A stretch of 64,000 nt of DNA from Thalassospira indica (GCF_003403095.1 NZ_CP031555.1:2646001-2710000); one strand, 5' to 3'; positions 16,607-27,533 are shown, counted from the first letter of the stretch. Made by a program: numbers and translations. The notes: generated from the letters alone by a model not told the origin.

Positions 16607-18112
16607 ATGCTTTCAGCCCAGAAAAACAAGGACGCAGGGCATAGCGTTCACAAGATCGGCGGTACGTCGATGACCCAGGTTGATGCGGTCATGGACAACA
16701 TACTTGTCGGCAACCGTAAGGAAGACGAACTTTACAACCGTGTCTTTGTTGTTTCGGCATATGGCGGTTTTACCGACCTTTTGCTGGAAAACAAAAAGAC
16801 CGGTGAACCGGGCGTCTATCAGCTTTACGCCGGCTCGGAAACCGATTGGGCCTGGGGCGATGCCTTGACCAAGGTCTCCGAAAAGATGTGCGCCATTAAC
16901 GAAGAAATTTTTGGCGACGCGCCGGAACTGAAACTTGCCAATGCCTTTGTACAGGAACGCATTGAAGGCACGCGCAGCTGCCTGATGGATCTTCATCGCC
17001 TGTGCAGCTTCGGTCACTTCAAGCTTGAAAAGCATCTTCTGACCGTACGTGAAATGCTGTCAGCCATTGGTGAAGCGCATAGTGCGCACAACACCATGCT
17101 GCTCCTGCGTGCCAAGGGTGTAAATGCGGTCTTTGCCGATCTTTCGGGCTGGCGTGAGCCAGAGGCCTCTACCCTTGATGGTCGTATTGGAAAGGTGTTT
17201 GATGACATCGACCTTTCCAAACAGCTTGCCATTGCGACGGGCTATGCCCAGTGCAGCGAAGGCCTCATGAGCATCTATGGCCGTGGCTATAGTGAAGTGA
17301 CCTTCTCGCGCATTGCTTGCCTGACCCAAGCGCGCGAAGCGATCATTCATAAGGAATTCCACCTGTCGAGTGCCGATCCGCGCATCGTCGGCGAAGATGC
17401 TGTGCGCCCGATTGGCCGCACAAGCTACGACGTGGCCGACCAGCTGTCGAACATGGGCATGGAAGCCATCCACCCGCGCGCAGCCAAAGGCCTTCGTCAG
17501 AACGATATTCCGCTGCGGATTGCCAATACCTTTGAACCGGAACATCCGGGCACGGTTATTGACGATCATTGGGAACCGGAAAACAGCCGTGTTGAAATCG
17601 TGACTGGCGTTCCGACCGCGTTCGAGATTGAAGTCTTCAATCAGGATATGGTTGGTGTTCCAGGTGGCGAGGAAGCGATCCTGAACGTTCTGAAACGTTA
17701 CAAGGTCCCGACCGTCACCAAGAACCTGAACGCCAATACGATCACGCATTACGTGTCGGCACCGCTCAAGCAGATCCGCCGTTGCGTTGACGAGATCGAG
17801 GCAAATCAGCCAGAGGCAACCGTTCAGACCCGTAAGGTCGCGATTGTCTCGGTGATTGGTGCCAACATCGAACAGCCGGGTCTGTTCGCCCGTGCGGTAT
17901 CGATCCTTGATGATGCCGGTGTCGAACTGGTGGCATCCCACTATCCGAGCCGCCGCGTTGATCTGCAGTTTGTTGTTGCCGAAGGCGACTTCAACAAGGC
18001 GATCGTCGCCCTGCATCGCGGCCTCGTCGAAGGCAAAAAAGAAGAAAGTGCATCATCCAAGCAAACCAAGGATGACAGCACCGAAAAACAGGAAAAGCTC
18101 AAGGCTGCATAA
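16607..18112 (+). CDS. ask: Ectoine-dedicated aspartate kinase (Ask_Ect)
   Basis: This 501-residue aspartokinase phosphorylates aspartate and feeds aspartate semialdehyde into ectoine synthesis. It has the amino-acid kinase domain with the start motif VHKIGGTSM (KFGGTS in general aspartokinases, KIGGTSM typical of the ectoine type). Other motifs are GRGYSEVTFSR and EFHLSSADPRIVG. A C-terminal ACT-like pair follows (about 340-475). The last 25 residues are charged and probably disordered. A strong AAGGAGG site precedes the ATG. Specialised Ask copies in ect operons are less sensitive to feedback inhibition. Confidence 0.93.
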   Translation: MLSAQKNKDAGHSVHKIGGTSMTQVDAVMDNILVGNRKEDELYNRVFVVSAYGGFTDLLLENKKTGEPGVYQLYAGSETDWAWGDALTKVSEKMCAINEEIFGDAPELKLANAFVQERIEGTRSCLMDLHRLCSFGHFKLEKHLLTVREMLSAIGEAHSAHNTMLLLRAKGVNAVFADLSGWREPEASTLDGRIGKVFDDIDLSKQLAIATGYAQCSEGLMSIYGRGYSEVTFSRIACLTQAREAIIHKEFHLSSADPRIVGEDAVRPIGRTSYDVADQLSNMGMEAIHPRAAKGLRQNDIPLRIANTFEPEHPGTVIDDHWEPENSRVEIVTGVPTAFEIEVFNQDMVGVPGGEEAILNVLKRYKVPTVTKNLNANTITHYVSAPLKQIRRCVDEIEANQPEATVQTRKVAIVSVIGANIEQPGLFARAVSILDDAGVELVASHYPSRRVDLQFVVAEGDFNKAIVALHRGLVEGKKEESASSKQTKDDSTEKQEKLKAA

Positions 18113-18139
18113 GCCAAAAGGGCATCCGAACATCACAGC

Positions 18140-18180
18140 AAAACCCTCAAGTGCCGCATTAGCCTTGCGGGTTTTGTTTT
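18140..18180 (+). terminator. Rho-independent terminator of the ect operon
   Basis: Arms AAAACCC-T-CAA (18140-18150) and TTG-C-GGGTTTT (18165-18175) enclose a 14-base loop and are followed by GTTTT. It begins 28 bases after the ask stop codon. Confidence 0.75.
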
Positions 18181-18270
18181 GCCTTGATCATATGCTTGTC
18201 AGTTTTGATGCAGCGCGATAGGACTTAAAGGATAAACGGGGCACACCAGCAAAACAGACGGGACATCGAC

Positions 18271-19095
18271 ATGACCACGCATAACAGCAAAGCCATCAAC
18301 GAACTGCTCGACGTCATGGCAAAGCTGCGCAATCCCGATGGTGGCTGCCCGTGGGATCTCGAACAGGATTTCTCCACCATTGCCCCCTACACCATCGAAG
18401 AAGCCTACGAAGTGGCCGATGCCATCGCCGATAACGACATGCCCGAGCTTTGCAACGAGTTGGGCGATCTGCTGTTGCAGGTGGTGTTCCATGCCCAGAT
18501 GGCGAAGGAAGCCGGTCATTTCGAGTTCGAAGACGTCGCCAACAGCATCGTTTCAAAAATGATCAGCCGCCATCCGCATGTATTTGGCGACGGGGATGCC
18601 ACGACGACCGATGGCGTCAATCAGACTTGGGAAAAGATCAAGGCCGCCGAACGCGCCCGGAAGGCCGAAGACAAAGGCCACGAACGCCACAGCGCCCTTG
18701 ATGGGGTCGCAAGCGCTCTGCCCGCGTTAATGCGTGCAGAAAAACTCACCAAACGCGCCGCGCGTGTCGGGTTCGACTGGCCCAGCACCGATGAAGTCTT
18801 TGACAAGCTTCACGAAGAAATCGACGAACTCAAAGCCGAGATGACCCAAAATCCGGATCCGGCCCGCCTGCAGGATGAACTTGGCGATATGTTGTTTGTG
18901 ATGGCCAATCTGGCGCGCAAGATCGGCGTTGACCCCGAAGTGGCACTTCGCGGCGCAAACCACAAGTTCACCAAACGCTTCCACTTCATCGAAGACGAAC
19001 TGGCACGCGACGGCCGCACAGCCGCGGACTCAGATCTGGCTGAAATGGATAGTCTCTGGAATTTGGCGAAGAAGACTGAACGCGGTCAGGTCTGA
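18271..19095 (+). CDS. mazG: MazG nucleoside triphosphate pyrophosphohydrolase
   Basis: MazG hydrolyses nucleoside triphosphates to monophosphates and pyrophosphate, cleaning the pool of aberrant nucleotides. The 274-residue protein has two MazG domains. The first contains the metal-binding set YTIEEAYEVADAI (about 39-51) and ELGDLLLQVVFH. The second contains EEIDELKAEM and DELGDMLFVMANLAR. Length and order match the E. coli type. It stands alone between the ect terminator and a convergent inositol-monophosphatase-like gene 6 bases away. Confidence 0.92.
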   Translation: MTTHNSKAINELLDVMAKLRNPDGGCPWDLEQDFSTIAPYTIEEAYEVADAIADNDMPELCNELGDLLLQVVFHAQMAKEAGHFEFEDVANSIVSKMISRHPHVFGDGDATTTDGVNQTWEKIKAAERARKAEDKGHERHSALDGVASALPALMRAEKLTKRAARVGFDWPSTDEVFDKLHEEIDELKAEMTQNPDPARLQDELGDMLFVMANLARKIGVDPEVALRGANHKFTKRFHFIEDELARDGRTAADSDLAEMDSLWNLAKKTERGQV

Positions 19096-19101
19096 TCACA
19101 C

Positions 19102-19926
19102 TCAGGTAAAGAGCGGTATCAGAATTTCATTGATTTCTGCCCACAGCTCCTCGGAGCTGGCGCATAAAAGCCCGGCCGCCGTGGCATTGGCATTATATTC
19201 ATTGTTCTTGTCGGCGGTGATATAGCGCGCATAGCCACCAGCCTCACGCACCAGCAACGTTCCCGGCGCATGATCCCAAGGTTTAAGTGTCCGATAGGCA
19301 CAGAAATCAAACGCACCACGCGCTGTTTCCTCATACTCGGCACCACAGCAGGAATAATGCGCAACATCGGCAAAGAAATCGAGATGGCCGTAATGCTTGC
19401 GGATGCGGTCCCGGGCGTATGAAATCAGAAAACCTTTGGCATCAGACGCCTTGGTGATGTTGGAACGCACGGAAACCGGCTGATCCTGGTAGCGCGTCCC
19501 CGACCCCAGTTCAGCAACGGTTGCTGCCCCTTCAATCGGATCAACAATCCAGGCAGCAACGGTTTCACCACCAGAATAAAGGCCGACCATGCAACGGAAC
19601 GGTTGTTTGTGATGGGCAAAGTTCTTGGTGCCATCCACCGGATCAATGATCCAGAACGGATCATCGCCAGCAAAGATCCGCTCCTGTAAAGTCGGGTCTT
19701 CATGGGCGGCTTCTTCTCCAAGTGCGCGGCTGCCCGGCAAAAGATCGGTCAAACGGCGGGTCAGAACGCGTTCGGCTTCAGTATCGGCAATCGTCACCAG
19801 ATCCATTGCATGGGTCTTGGTATCGATATCGGCATCATCCAACTGGCCAAAACGCGGGGCAATCTCAGCAGCCGATACTTCCCGAATGATTTCGGTCACT
19901 TTGTCCATATCGACTTTAATCGCCAC
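19102..19926 (-). CDS. Inositol monophosphatase family phosphatase (histidinol-phosphatase or CysQ type possible)
   Basis: This 274-residue metal-dependent phosphatase shows DLVTIADTEAE, the GEEAAHED acidic motif, WIIDPVDGTKNF (the metal-binding DPxDGT) and the late KPWDHAPGTLLVREAGG motif. I chose a GTG start at 19926 because GGGAG lies 8 bases before it. ATG at codon 7 is a second option. It follows hflX by 14 bases and may be co-transcribed. Family members act on inositol phosphate, histidinol phosphate or 3'-phosphoadenylates, and the motifs alone do not decide. Confidence 0.8.
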   Translation of the reverse strand: MAIKVDMDKVTEIIREVSAAEIAPRFGQLDDADIDTKTHAMDLVTIADTEAERVLTRRLTDLLPGSRALGEEAAHEDPTLQERIFAGDDPFWIIDPVDGTKNFAHHKQPFRCMVGLYSGGETVAAWIVDPIEGAATVAELGSGTRYQDQPVSVRSNITKASDAKGFLISYARDRIRKHYGHLDFFADVAHYSCCGAEYEETARGAFDFCAYRTLKPWDHAPGTLLVREAGGYARYITADKNNEYNANATAAGLLCASSEELWAEINEILIPLFT

Positions 19927-19940
19927 GCGTTCTCTCCCAA

Positions 19941-21320
19941 TCAAACCAGATGAATATCGAGCCCGGCCTTGGCACACCAGTCTTCGAAACGGCCAACGCG
20001 GGTCGTATCAACGCGCACCTGAACCGAAATGCCGTCGGCACCTTCGTTGCGTTTCAGAACCTCGCCCTGCTCATAAAGCCGCGCAAGCGATTTGCCGTCC
20101 GAATACGGCACACAAAGTTCAAACACCGGCATATCTTCGGTCAACCGGTCTTCAATCAGGCCCAGCAATGCGTCGCAATTGGTGCCTTTGATGGCTGAAA
20201 TCGCGATCGTATTGTCATGGCGCGCAGAATATTCCGAAACGGCTTGCAGTTCTTCGCCTTTGAGCTGATCAATCTTGTTCAGCGCCTCGACAAGTTCCTC
20301 TCCGTCAATCGCCTTTTGAAGCCCAAGCTCCTTAAGAACCTCAAGCACATCAAGCTTTTGCTCTTCGGTTTCCAGTGAAGCCGCATCGCGGACATGAACA
20401 ATCAGGTCGGCTTCAAGAACTTCTTCAAGCGTTGCACGGAACGCCGCGACAAGATCGTGCGGCAGATCGGACACAAAGCCCACGGTATCGGACAGAATAA
20501 CCTTGCGACCACTTGGCAGGATCAAACCACGCATGGTTGGATCAAGCGTCGCAAACAGCATGTCCTCGGCAAAGACCTCGGACACGGTCAGCTGGTTAAA
20601 CAGCGTCGATTTGCCGGCGTTGGTGTAACCGACAAGCGCCACAATCGGATATGGCACACGACGGCGTGCTTCGCGATGAAGTTCACGCGTCCGTTTGACT
20701 TCCTCAAGCTCACGACGGAGCTTGGCAAGCTTGTCACCGATCAAACGACGGTCGATCTCGATCTGACGTTCACCGGGACCGGCAAGGAAGCCACGCCCAC
20801 CACGTTGACGTTCAAGGTGGGTCCAGGTCCGGACAAGGCGCGAGCGCTGATAGCTCAGCAGTGCCAGTTGAACCTGCAAACGACCTTCACGCGTCCGCGC
20901 GCGATCAGCAAAGATTTCAAGGATCAGGCCGGTCCGGTCAATGACCTTGCATTTCCACTCGCGCTCCAGGTTACGTTGCTGGATCGGAGAAAGCTGGCCG
21001 TTGATCATGACAATGTCGGCCTCATCGGCCTTGATCTGCAGACCAAGACGTTCGGTAACGCCTTTGCCAAACAGGGTTGAAGGCCGCAATTTCGCGATGG
21101 GCACAATTTCCGCGCCCACCACTTCAAAATCAAGTGCACCCGTAAGACTGACCGCTTCTTCGAGACGCGACGATGCGTCGCGCCAAGCACCGGTCTGGTC
21201 TGCGCGTTTTAGTTCCGGGTGGAAAACTAGGACCCGGGGAGCTTCTGGCGTATCGCCGCCCCCCGAAGTCAGAGATTCTTCAGCTATTTTCTTCTTCCGT
21301 CGCAGGCTGGCTCGGATCAA
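19941..21320 (-). CDS. hflX: HflX, ribosome-associated GTPase
   Basis: HflX binds the 50S subunit and splits stalled or heat-damaged ribosomes. The 459-residue protein has the glycine-rich HflX N-terminal domain ([25 protein letters not shown]) and a coiled linker. The GTPase domain has GYTNAGKST (Walker A), DTVGFV (G3) and NKID (G4). The frame opens with TTG at 21320, inside hfq, an overlap of 41 bases. The first 20-30 residues are not family-like, so a start further in is quite possible. The hfq-hflX order is conserved in proteobacteria. Confidence 0.9.
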   Translation of the reverse strand: MIRASLRRKKKIAEESLTSGGGDTPEAPRVLVFHPELKRADQTGAWRDASSRLEEAVSLTGALDFEVVGAEIVPIAKLRPSTLFGKGVTERLGLQIKADEADIVMINGQLSPIQQRNLEREWKCKVIDRTGLILEIFADRARTREGRLQVQLALLSYQRSRLVRTWTHLERQRGGRGFLAGPGERQIEIDRRLIGDKLAKLRRELEEVKRTRELHREARRRVPYPIVALVGYTNAGKSTLFNQLTVSEVFAEDMLFATLDPTMRGLILPSGRKVILSDTVGFVSDLPHDLVAAFRATLEEVLEADLIVHVRDAASLETEEQKLDVLEVLKELGLQKAIDGEELVEALNKIDQLKGEELQAVSEYSARHDNTIAISAIKGTNCDALLGLIEDRLTEDMPVFELCVPYSDGKSLARLYEQGEVLKRNEGADGISVQVRVDTTRVGRFEDWCAKAGLDIHLV

Positions 21321-21537
21321 ACAGTTTGATCGGCGTCGTCGGCATTACCGTCGAAATCGCATGTTTGTATACGAGCTGGGTATGAGCATCGCGCCGCAGC
21401 AAAACAGAGAAATTGTCAAACCAGGTGATAATGCCCTGCAATTTGACTCCGTTGACCAGAAACACGGTAACCGGCGTTTTGTTTTTACGGCAATAATTCA
21501 GGAAGACGTCCTGAACATTCTGTGATTTTTCCGCCAT
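21280..21537 (-). CDS. hfq: Hfq, RNA chaperone
   Basis: Hfq forms a hexameric ring that pairs small RNAs with mRNAs. The 85-residue protein has the Sm1 motif ([20 protein letters not shown]) and the Sm2 motif [10 protein letters not shown], with a short C-terminal tail as in other alphaproteobacteria. In nitrogen-fixing relatives Hfq affects nif gene expression, in keeping with its place behind ntrYX-trkA. Confidence 0.97.
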   Translation of the reverse strand: MAEKSQNVQDVFLNYCRKNKTPVTVFLVNGVKLQGIITWFDNFSVLLRRDAHTQLVYKHAISTVMPTTPIKLFDPSQPATEEENS

Positions 21538-21658
21538 CGGTTAGACCTAGCCTTCTTTTATGAGCGTTTTTTTGGTTTCGGGCGGTCAAGGAAAATGTGG
21601 AACCGTCGACTTAAAGGTCTGTCACGATTCCGGCCCCATTTTTAATGACCTCTATGAA

Positions 21659-22345
21659 CTATAAGACTTTCGAGAAGCCTTTTACAACCCCTACAAGCGC
21701 CCCGCAATCAGCGAAATGCCAATCAGGGCTAAGAGTCGCGGAATTCTGCGTATCGCCGTGACCGGTAATTTCATCACCAATCAGAATTGCAGTCGCCCCG
21801 ACGTTGCGCGCGCACTGAATATCGACCACGCTGTCGCCAACAAACCACAGATTCTCATATTGCGGCGCCGAAGAGTCGCCCATTGCCATATGCACCGGAT
21901 CGGGTGCCGGTTTGTCCTTGGCGGCATCGGTTGCACCGACAATCCTGCCAAAAAATGGTGTCCACCCAAGGTGATCGGCTTCCTTGCGCAAGAAATCCCC
22001 ATTCTTGTTACTGACCACCCCGATATAGGTGCCGTTATCACGCAGTGCACATAACAGATCATGCGCCCCGGCCAGCGGCATCAGGGTTTCAAGGTGAATA
22101 GACTGAAAATGACCATAAAAGCTGTCTTTGGCCTGCTCCCAACGATCCTCACCAAACAAGATCGGAAAGCTGTCACGCATCGAGCGGGCAACACGCTGCT
22201 TGGTTTGTTCAAGTGTCCATGTCTCAAGACCGAAGTCGTCAAACGTCATGTTAAGCGCTGCCTGGATCGTCCCCCAGCTATCGACAAGGGTATTATCCCA
22301 GTCAAAAATGACGGCCTTTGGCGGATGGGGCAATTGATCAGACAT
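21659..22345 (-). CDS. HAD-superfamily hydrolase, phosphoglycolate-phosphatase-like
   Basis: This 228-residue haloacid-dehalogenase phosphatase has all four motifs: DWDNTLVDSW (nucleophile Asp), VVSNKNGDFL, the lysine in KDKPAPDPVH and GDSVVDIQCARN. A small helical cap lies between motifs I and II. The layout is that of Gph-like phosphatases, but the substrate cannot be read from it. It is inserted between trkA and hfq, 62 bases behind trkA, and probably belongs to the same leftward transcript. Confidence 0.82.
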   Translation of the reverse strand: MSDQLPHPPKAVIFDWDNTLVDSWGTIQAALNMTFDDFGLETWTLEQTKQRVARSMRDSFPILFGEDRWEQAKDSFYGHFQSIHLETLMPLAGAHDLLCALRDNGTYIGVVSNKNGDFLRKEADHLGWTPFFGRIVGATDAAKDKPAPDPVHMAMGDSSAPQYENLWFVGDSVVDIQCARNVGATAILIGDEITGHGDTQNSATLSPDWHFADCGALVGVVKGFSKVL

Positions 22346-22407
22346 TTGAACTTCCGGTGGCAGGATCGGGAATATATTGTATGAGGATTACGATAGCGGG
22401 TTGATTA

Positions 22408-23787
22408 TCAGAAGTATTCCAGACGAACAGCGAACATCTTTTCGACCTTCTTGATCTGTTCCGACCCGGCAAATACGACAATCCGGTCGTTGGCCTCGAT
22501 CACGGTGGCGGCGCGTGGCATCACTACTTCGCCATCGCGCAAAATGGCCCCAAACACCACGCTTGCCGGCATCGCGATATCCTTGATCGCCTTGCCAACG
22601 ATTGGTGCAGTTTCAAGGGCTTCTGCCTCAAGAACCTCGCCAAAGCCCTCTGACAGGCTGTGCACGGCACGAATACGACCGCGGCGCACATGATGCAGGA
22701 TGGTCGACACCGTCGTCATACGCGGGCTGATCACCACATCCACGCCAAGTTCGGAAACCAGCGAGTTATATGTGCTTTTGTTAATCAGTGTCAGCGCACG
22801 CGGGCAGCCATACCGCTTGGCCAGAAGTGATGCCAGAATGTTGGTTTCATCATCATTGGTCAGTGCAACAACTGCCTCGGCATTACCGACATTGGCTTCT
22901 TCAAGCAGTTCAGGATCAAGAACGTCCCCCCGCAGAACAACGCTTTTCTTTGGCAGTTTCTGCGCGACATAGCGCGCGCGTTCCGGATCGGCTTCGACCA
23001 GTCGGGTGGTCACACCCGGGAAATTCTTGTTGATTTCCTCGGCCAGGAACAATGCGATGTTCCCGCCGCCAAAAATCACGATACGGCGTGCTTCGGGGTC
23101 TTCATGACCAAAGGCCGACATTGCGCGATCCACCTGATCGCTTGATACGGCAAGATAAACAAGGTCGCCCGCCAGCATCTGATCGTCGCCCTTGGGATAG
23201 ACCGCCTTGTCACCGCGGATCATGCCAAGGATCGAGATGTTGAGATCCGGGAAAAGCTGATGGAGCTGACGCAACGGCGTGTTGATCACCGGGCAATCGT
23301 CGCTACACCGGATGCCAAGGATTTTGACCTTGTCATCGGCAAACGGGATCATGTCGAACGCACCGGGTGCCTGAAGGCGGCGTGCAACTGCGCGCGCGAC
23401 TTCCATCTCGGGCGAAATCACCACATCAATCGGAAGCTTTTCACGGCCAAACAGGCTGGCCCATTCTGGCTGCAAATACGTCTGGCTGCGGATACGGGCA
23501 ATTTTGGTTGGCACGTTAAACAGCGAATGCGCCACCTGACAGGCTGTCATATTGACTTCATCGGCAAAGGTCACCGCGATCAGCATGTCAGCCTCTTCGG
23601 CACCGGCCTGCTGCAACACATCCGGGTGCGAGCCAAAACCAATGATACCCTTGACCTCAAGCGTATCGGAAATCTTGCGTACCAGTTCTTCGGACTGGTC
23701 GATCACGGTTACATCATTGTTTTCCGCAGCCAGATATTTGGCAATGTGGAACCCCACCTGCCCGGCGCCGCAAATGATGACCTTCAT
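22408..23787 (-). CDS. trkA: TrkA, regulatory subunit of the Trk potassium uptake system
   Basis: TrkA gates the potassium channel proteins TrkH/TrkG according to bound NAD(H) or ATP. The 459-residue protein has two tandem units, each an RCK Rossmann domain (GAGQVGFHIA near 7 and FGGGNIALFLAEE near 237) followed by a TrkA-C domain. This is the usual length and order. It lies directly downstream of ntrX, an arrangement conserved in many alphaproteobacteria. The membrane partner is not in this window. Confidence 0.96.
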   Translation of the reverse strand: MKVIICGAGQVGFHIAKYLAAENNDVTVIDQSEELVRKISDTLEVKGIIGFGSHPDVLQQAGAEEADMLIAVTFADEVNMTACQVAHSLFNVPTKIARIRSQTYLQPEWASLFGREKLPIDVVISPEMEVARAVARRLQAPGAFDMIPFADDKVKILGIRCSDDCPVINTPLRQLHQLFPDLNISILGMIRGDKAVYPKGDDQMLAGDLVYLAVSSDQVDRAMSAFGHEDPEARRIVIFGGGNIALFLAEEINKNFPGVTTRLVEADPERARYVAQKLPKKSVVLRGDVLDPELLEEANVGNAEAVVALTNDDETNILASLLAKRYGCPRALTLINKSTYNSLVSELGVDVVISPRMTTVSTILHHVRRGRIRAVHSLSEGFGEVLEAEALETAPIVGKAIKDIAMPASVVFGAILRDGEVVMPRAATVIEANDRIVVFAGSEQIKKVEKMFAVRLEYF

Positions 23788-23829
23788 TTCGAATTCTCCC
23801 GTTCACAACAGTCCATGATGAGTTTGGGC

Positions 23830-25209
23830 TTACTGCCCGTTCACACCAAGGCTTTTCAGCTTGCGATGCAAGGCTGAGCGTTCCATGCCGACAAAGCTTG
23901 CCGTTTTGGAGATATTCCCGCCAAAACGGTCGATCTGTGTCTGGAGATATTCTTTTTCAAACATCTCACGCGCTTCGCGGAGCGGCAATGCCATGATTTC
24001 ACTGGTTTTGTCAAAACTTAGCGACGTCGGCACGTCAGAAAACAGCTCTGATGGCAGCATTTTACCACTGATCAAATCTACCTTGTCGTCATCATCTGGC
24101 GCCATGATCATCAATCTTTCGATGACATTGCGCAACTGACGCACATTGCCCGGCCAATCATAGGCATGCAGGGTCGCCATTGCCTCGGGCGAGAGCTTGC
24201 GTTTCGGAAGACCGGTCGCATCGGCATAGCGATCAAGGAACATTTCCGCCAACATCGGAATATCTTCCCGACGCTGCTGCAAGGATGGCACTTCAAGTGG
24301 CACAACATTCAGCCGGTAATAAAGATCCTGCCGGAACTTCTGCTCGGCGATGCGTTGTTCAAGGTCGCGCGCAGTCGTTGCGATAACGCGCACATCAACA
24401 TTGACCGGCACAGATCCGCCAACGCGCTCAAATGTTTGATCCTGCAAAACCCGGACAATCTTGCCCTGGGTTTCAAGCGGCATATCAGCCACTTCATCAA
24501 GCAGCAAGGTCCCGCCATGGGCAAGCTCAAGCACGCCGGTGCGGGCCTCACGATCCGACGTCGCAACCGCACCAAACAGCGATTCTTCCATGGTGTCAGG
24601 CGAAATATTGGCACAGTTCAGCACGACAAACGGCGCCTCGGCGCGGGCGGATTTCTGATGAATCAGGCGCGCGACAACTTCCTTGCCCGATCCGGCCGGG
24701 CCATGGATCAGTATGCGGCTGCCGGTACGGGCAACCCGTTCGGCCGACTGGCGCAAGTTATTCAAAACCGATGATTTACCAACAAGTTCGGTATCGCCGC
24801 CGGCCCGCAAGGTCAGTTCTCGGTTTTCACGACGTAGGCGTGCATCATCAATGGCGCGTTCGACCACCATTAAAAGGCGATCGGTGTTAAACGGCTTCTC
24901 GATAAAATCATATGCGCCGATGCGCGAGGCTTCGAGTGCCGTTTCAATATTGCCGTGACCGGAAATCATCACGACGGGGACTTCGCTGTGCTCGCGCTTG
25001 ATCAGCTTAAGCGTCTCAATGCCGTCGTGATCGCTTTCATCCATCCAGATATCAAGCACCACAAGGCTCGGCCGGCGGGCGGCAACCTCTGACAGCGCGC
25101 CCTGGCTTGATCCTGCCTGACGGGTTGTATACCCCTCGTCCTCAAGGATGCCTGATATCAGAGCCCGGATATCTTCTTCATCGTCGACAATAAGAATGTC
25201 GTGCGCCAT
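23830..25209 (-). CDS. ntrX: NtrX, response regulator of the NtrYX system
   Basis: This 459-residue protein has a receiver domain (DDEEDI, phosphorylated Asp in VVLDIWMDE, Lys in EKPF) and an AAA+ domain (GPAGSGKEVVAR). It ends in a Fis-type helix-turn-helix (ISKTASFVGMERSALHRKL). The sigma-54 contact motif GAFTGA is missing; LFGAVATSDREARTG stands in its place. NtrX proteins of this type act without sigma-54. It lies 47 bases behind ntrY and controls nitrogen, redox and cell-envelope genes in relatives. Confidence 0.95.
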   Translation of the reverse strand: MAHDILIVDDEEDIRALISGILEDEGYTTRQAGSSQGALSEVAARRPSLVVLDIWMDESDHDGIETLKLIKREHSEVPVVMISGHGNIETALEASRIGAYDFIEKPFNTDRLLMVVERAIDDARLRRENRELTLRAGGDTELVGKSSVLNNLRQSAERVARTGSRILIHGPAGSGKEVVARLIHQKSARAEAPFVVLNCANISPDTMEESLFGAVATSDREARTGVLELAHGGTLLLDEVADMPLETQGKIVRVLQDQTFERVGGSVPVNVDVRVIATTARDLEQRIAEQKFRQDLYYRLNVVPLEVPSLQQRREDIPMLAEMFLDRYADATGLPKRKLSPEAMATLHAYDWPGNVRQLRNVIERLMIMAPDDDDKVDLISGKMLPSELFSDVPTSLSFDKTSEIMALPLREAREMFEKEYLQTQIDRFGGNISKTASFVGMERSALHRKLKSLGVNGQ

Positions 25210-25256
25210 GTCGTGACCAAATCAATCTTTTTCTTGTTTCGATTTTGACAACTAAA

Positions 25257-27533
25257 TCAATTGCCTGAGGAATGTGCGTCCGAAGCCACACTATCAATTT
25301 CGGCTTCTATAACCTTTGGGAAAGATAGCGTAATCGTAGCTCCGCTTTCAACGCCGTCGGAGAGTATAAGCTCTCCACCATGGTCTTCCATGATTTTCTT
25401 TACGATCGCCAATCCAAGCCCGGTTCCCTTTGATCGGGTGGTGACATAGGGCTCGGTCAGGCGTTCGCGATGCTCTGCCGGAAGACCTTTGCCGTTATCC
25501 GAAACGGCGACAAAAACACGCTGGTTATCGGGCGATACCGCCACCGAAATCTCGATCTTGCCGCGCGGCAATTCACCTTCTTCGGGCTTTTCACGACCTT
25601 GAATGGCCTCTGCTGCATTCTTTAACGTGTTGGTCAGGCATTGATTAACCTGATGTGCGTCACATGAAATCTGCAAATCCTCGATGCCACTGCGATCAAA
25701 ATCATAGGTGATGTTGCTATGTGCCTGTTTCTGAAGGAAGACGGCACTTTTCACCAGCTCACCAATGTTTTCCAACCGCATCGTCGGGGTTGGCATGCGG
25801 GCAAAACTGGAAAACTCATCCACCATCCGCCCGATATCAGATACCTGTCGGATGATGGTGTCCGTGCAGGTCTGGAACACTTCCTGATCATCGGTAATTT
25901 GTTTGAGATAGCGCCGCTTGAGACGTTCTGCCGAAAGCTGGATCGGTGTCAGCGGGTTTTTGATTTCATGGGCAATGCGCCGTGCGACATCGGCCCAGGC
26001 CGCCATGCGCTGTGCTGTTTGAAGTTCGGTCACGTCATCAAAGGTAACGACATAGCCAAACACAGTTCCATCATCGGCCCATTCCGCGGTCACCCGCGCC
26101 ATCAGTGTCACATTGACACCATCACGGCGAATTTCGATCTGCCGTGGCTTGCAGCGATCGCCATCACGACCGAAATCATCAAATAGCGGCAGGAATTCCG
26201 GAATAACGTCGGTCAGTTCCTGTGACAGATATTCTTCAAGATCAACACCAAGAAGATCCGAAGCACTGCGATTGGGAAGATCAATCTTGCGAGCCGGATC
26301 AAGGCCAATCACCCCTGCGGTCACACCGCCAAGAATGGCCTCGGTAAAGCGACGCCGTTCATCATTAAGCCGGTTGGCCGCAATCAGTTCATTGCGCTGG
26401 GTTTCAAGCTGGGCTGTCATCCGGTTAAACGCACGACTTAACGCTTCAAGCTCATCCCCCTGCCCGTCAAGCGGCACGCGGAAAGACAAATCCCCATCGC
26501 GCACGCGTTCCGCGCCAGTAATCAACTGCGACACAGGCTGCACCAAACGGGTTGCCACCATAAGCCCCAACGTCACAGCCGCCAAAAGCAGCACAACGGA
26601 GATCAGAACGAAGATCATGACAAAGGTAATCACAATCCCCGAACGTTCACCCTCAAGACTTTCATAGGCATCAACCGCACGCCGTGCCTTGTCGATGCGA
26701 TCCAGAACGTTGGGGTCGACAAAACGACCGACCAGCAAGAAGGCATCAATAAAGCTTGGGATCTTGGCGATTGCGCGGATGCGATTATCGCTTGATCCGA
26801 TCATCAGCACGACGTCTTTCTGACGTGCTTCGTCAAAGACTTCCGGTGGCACCGAAACCTGATTGGTATCGTAGGAAAAACTGTATTCGGATTGGGCGAT
26901 AATCTGACCGGAACCGTCGACCATCATCACTTCCGGCAACCCGCGCGCCAGCGCTTGGTCGGTCAGAAAATTCGAAATGCGATCCGGACTGGTCGAAAAA
27001 TTGACCCCGAAACGCTGCAATTCACTGGTGGTTGCCAGGGCATCCGCGCGGATCAGTTCCTGGTGTTCGCGCAAATAAGCATCGGCGATCACCATACTTT
27101 CTTCAACGGCGGTTCTGATACGGTCACTAAACCAGCCCTGAATACCGAAATGCAGGAAAAGTGCCGAGAATATTGCAACCACAATCGCCGGTGTCACCGC
27201 CACCAGCGAAAACATCAAAACCATACGGGTATGAAGCTTGGCCCCGGCAACGCCGCGCCGGCGTTCCACCCAGATCTGGACAAGCTTGCGCGCCACAAGC
27301 GTCGCCAAAAGCAACACCAACACGAGGTCGATGTTTAGCAGCAACAAAATAAGGCGCGGGTCAGGCCGGAATGGCGCCGTCCCCGTCATCGCCAGATAGG
27401 TCGCCGTTACCGAAACAAGGGCAGCCGTAACCAATCCGAACGCAAAACGCCGTGACTGTCCCAGCCGCCCCAGAAACCGTACAAAGCCCGACCGCAAGAA
27501 CCGGTTGGAGATCGAACGGTCGGTATTATTCAT
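25257..27533 (-). CDS. ntrY: NtrY, membrane sensor histidine kinase
   Basis: This 758-residue kinase has several N-terminal membrane segments (about 28-165) and an extracytoplasmic region to about residue 290. It then has another membrane segment, a HAMP linker ([18 protein letters not shown]), a PAS domain, a phosphorylated His in [16 protein letters not shown] and a catalytic domain ([19 protein letters not shown]). It overlaps ntrC by 4 bases (ATGA), so the four ntr genes appear to form one transcript. The partner is NtrX next door. Confidence 0.95.
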   Translation of the reverse strand: MNNTDRSISNRFLRSGFVRFLGRLGQSRRFAFGLVTAALVSVTATYLAMTGTAPFRPDPRLILLLLNIDLVLVLLLATLVARKLVQIWVERRRGVAGAKLHTRMVLMFSLVAVTPAIVVAIFSALFLHFGIQGWFSDRIRTAVEESMVIADAYLREHQELIRADALATTSELQRFGVNFSTSPDRISNFLTDQALARGLPEVMMVDGSGQIIAQSEYSFSYDTNQVSVPPEVFDEARQKDVVLMIGSSDNRIRAIAKIPSFIDAFLLVGRFVDPNVLDRIDKARRAVDAYESLEGERSGIVITFVMIFVLISVVLLLAAVTLGLMVATRLVQPVSQLITGAERVRDGDLSFRVPLDGQGDELEALSRAFNRMTAQLETQRNELIAANRLNDERRRFTEAILGGVTAGVIGLDPARKIDLPNRSASDLLGVDLEEYLSQELTDVIPEFLPLFDDFGRDGDRCKPRQIEIRRDGVNVTLMARVTAEWADDGTVFGYVVTFDDVTELQTAQRMAAWADVARRIAHEIKNPLTPIQLSAERLKRRYLKQITDDQEVFQTCTDTIIRQVSDIGRMVDEFSSFARMPTPTMRLENIGELVKSAVFLQKQAHSNITYDFDRSGIEDLQISCDAHQVNQCLTNTLKNAAEAIQGREKPEEGELPRGKIEISVAVSPDNQRVFVAVSDNGKGLPAEHRERLTEPYVTTRSKGTGLGLAIVKKIMEDHGGELILSDGVESGATITLSFPKVIEAEIDSVASDAHSSGN

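Noticed and set aside
17060..18016. Minus-strand open frame of 318 codons opposite ask
   Set aside because: It has no ribosome site and no recognisable domain, and ask has full family motifs.
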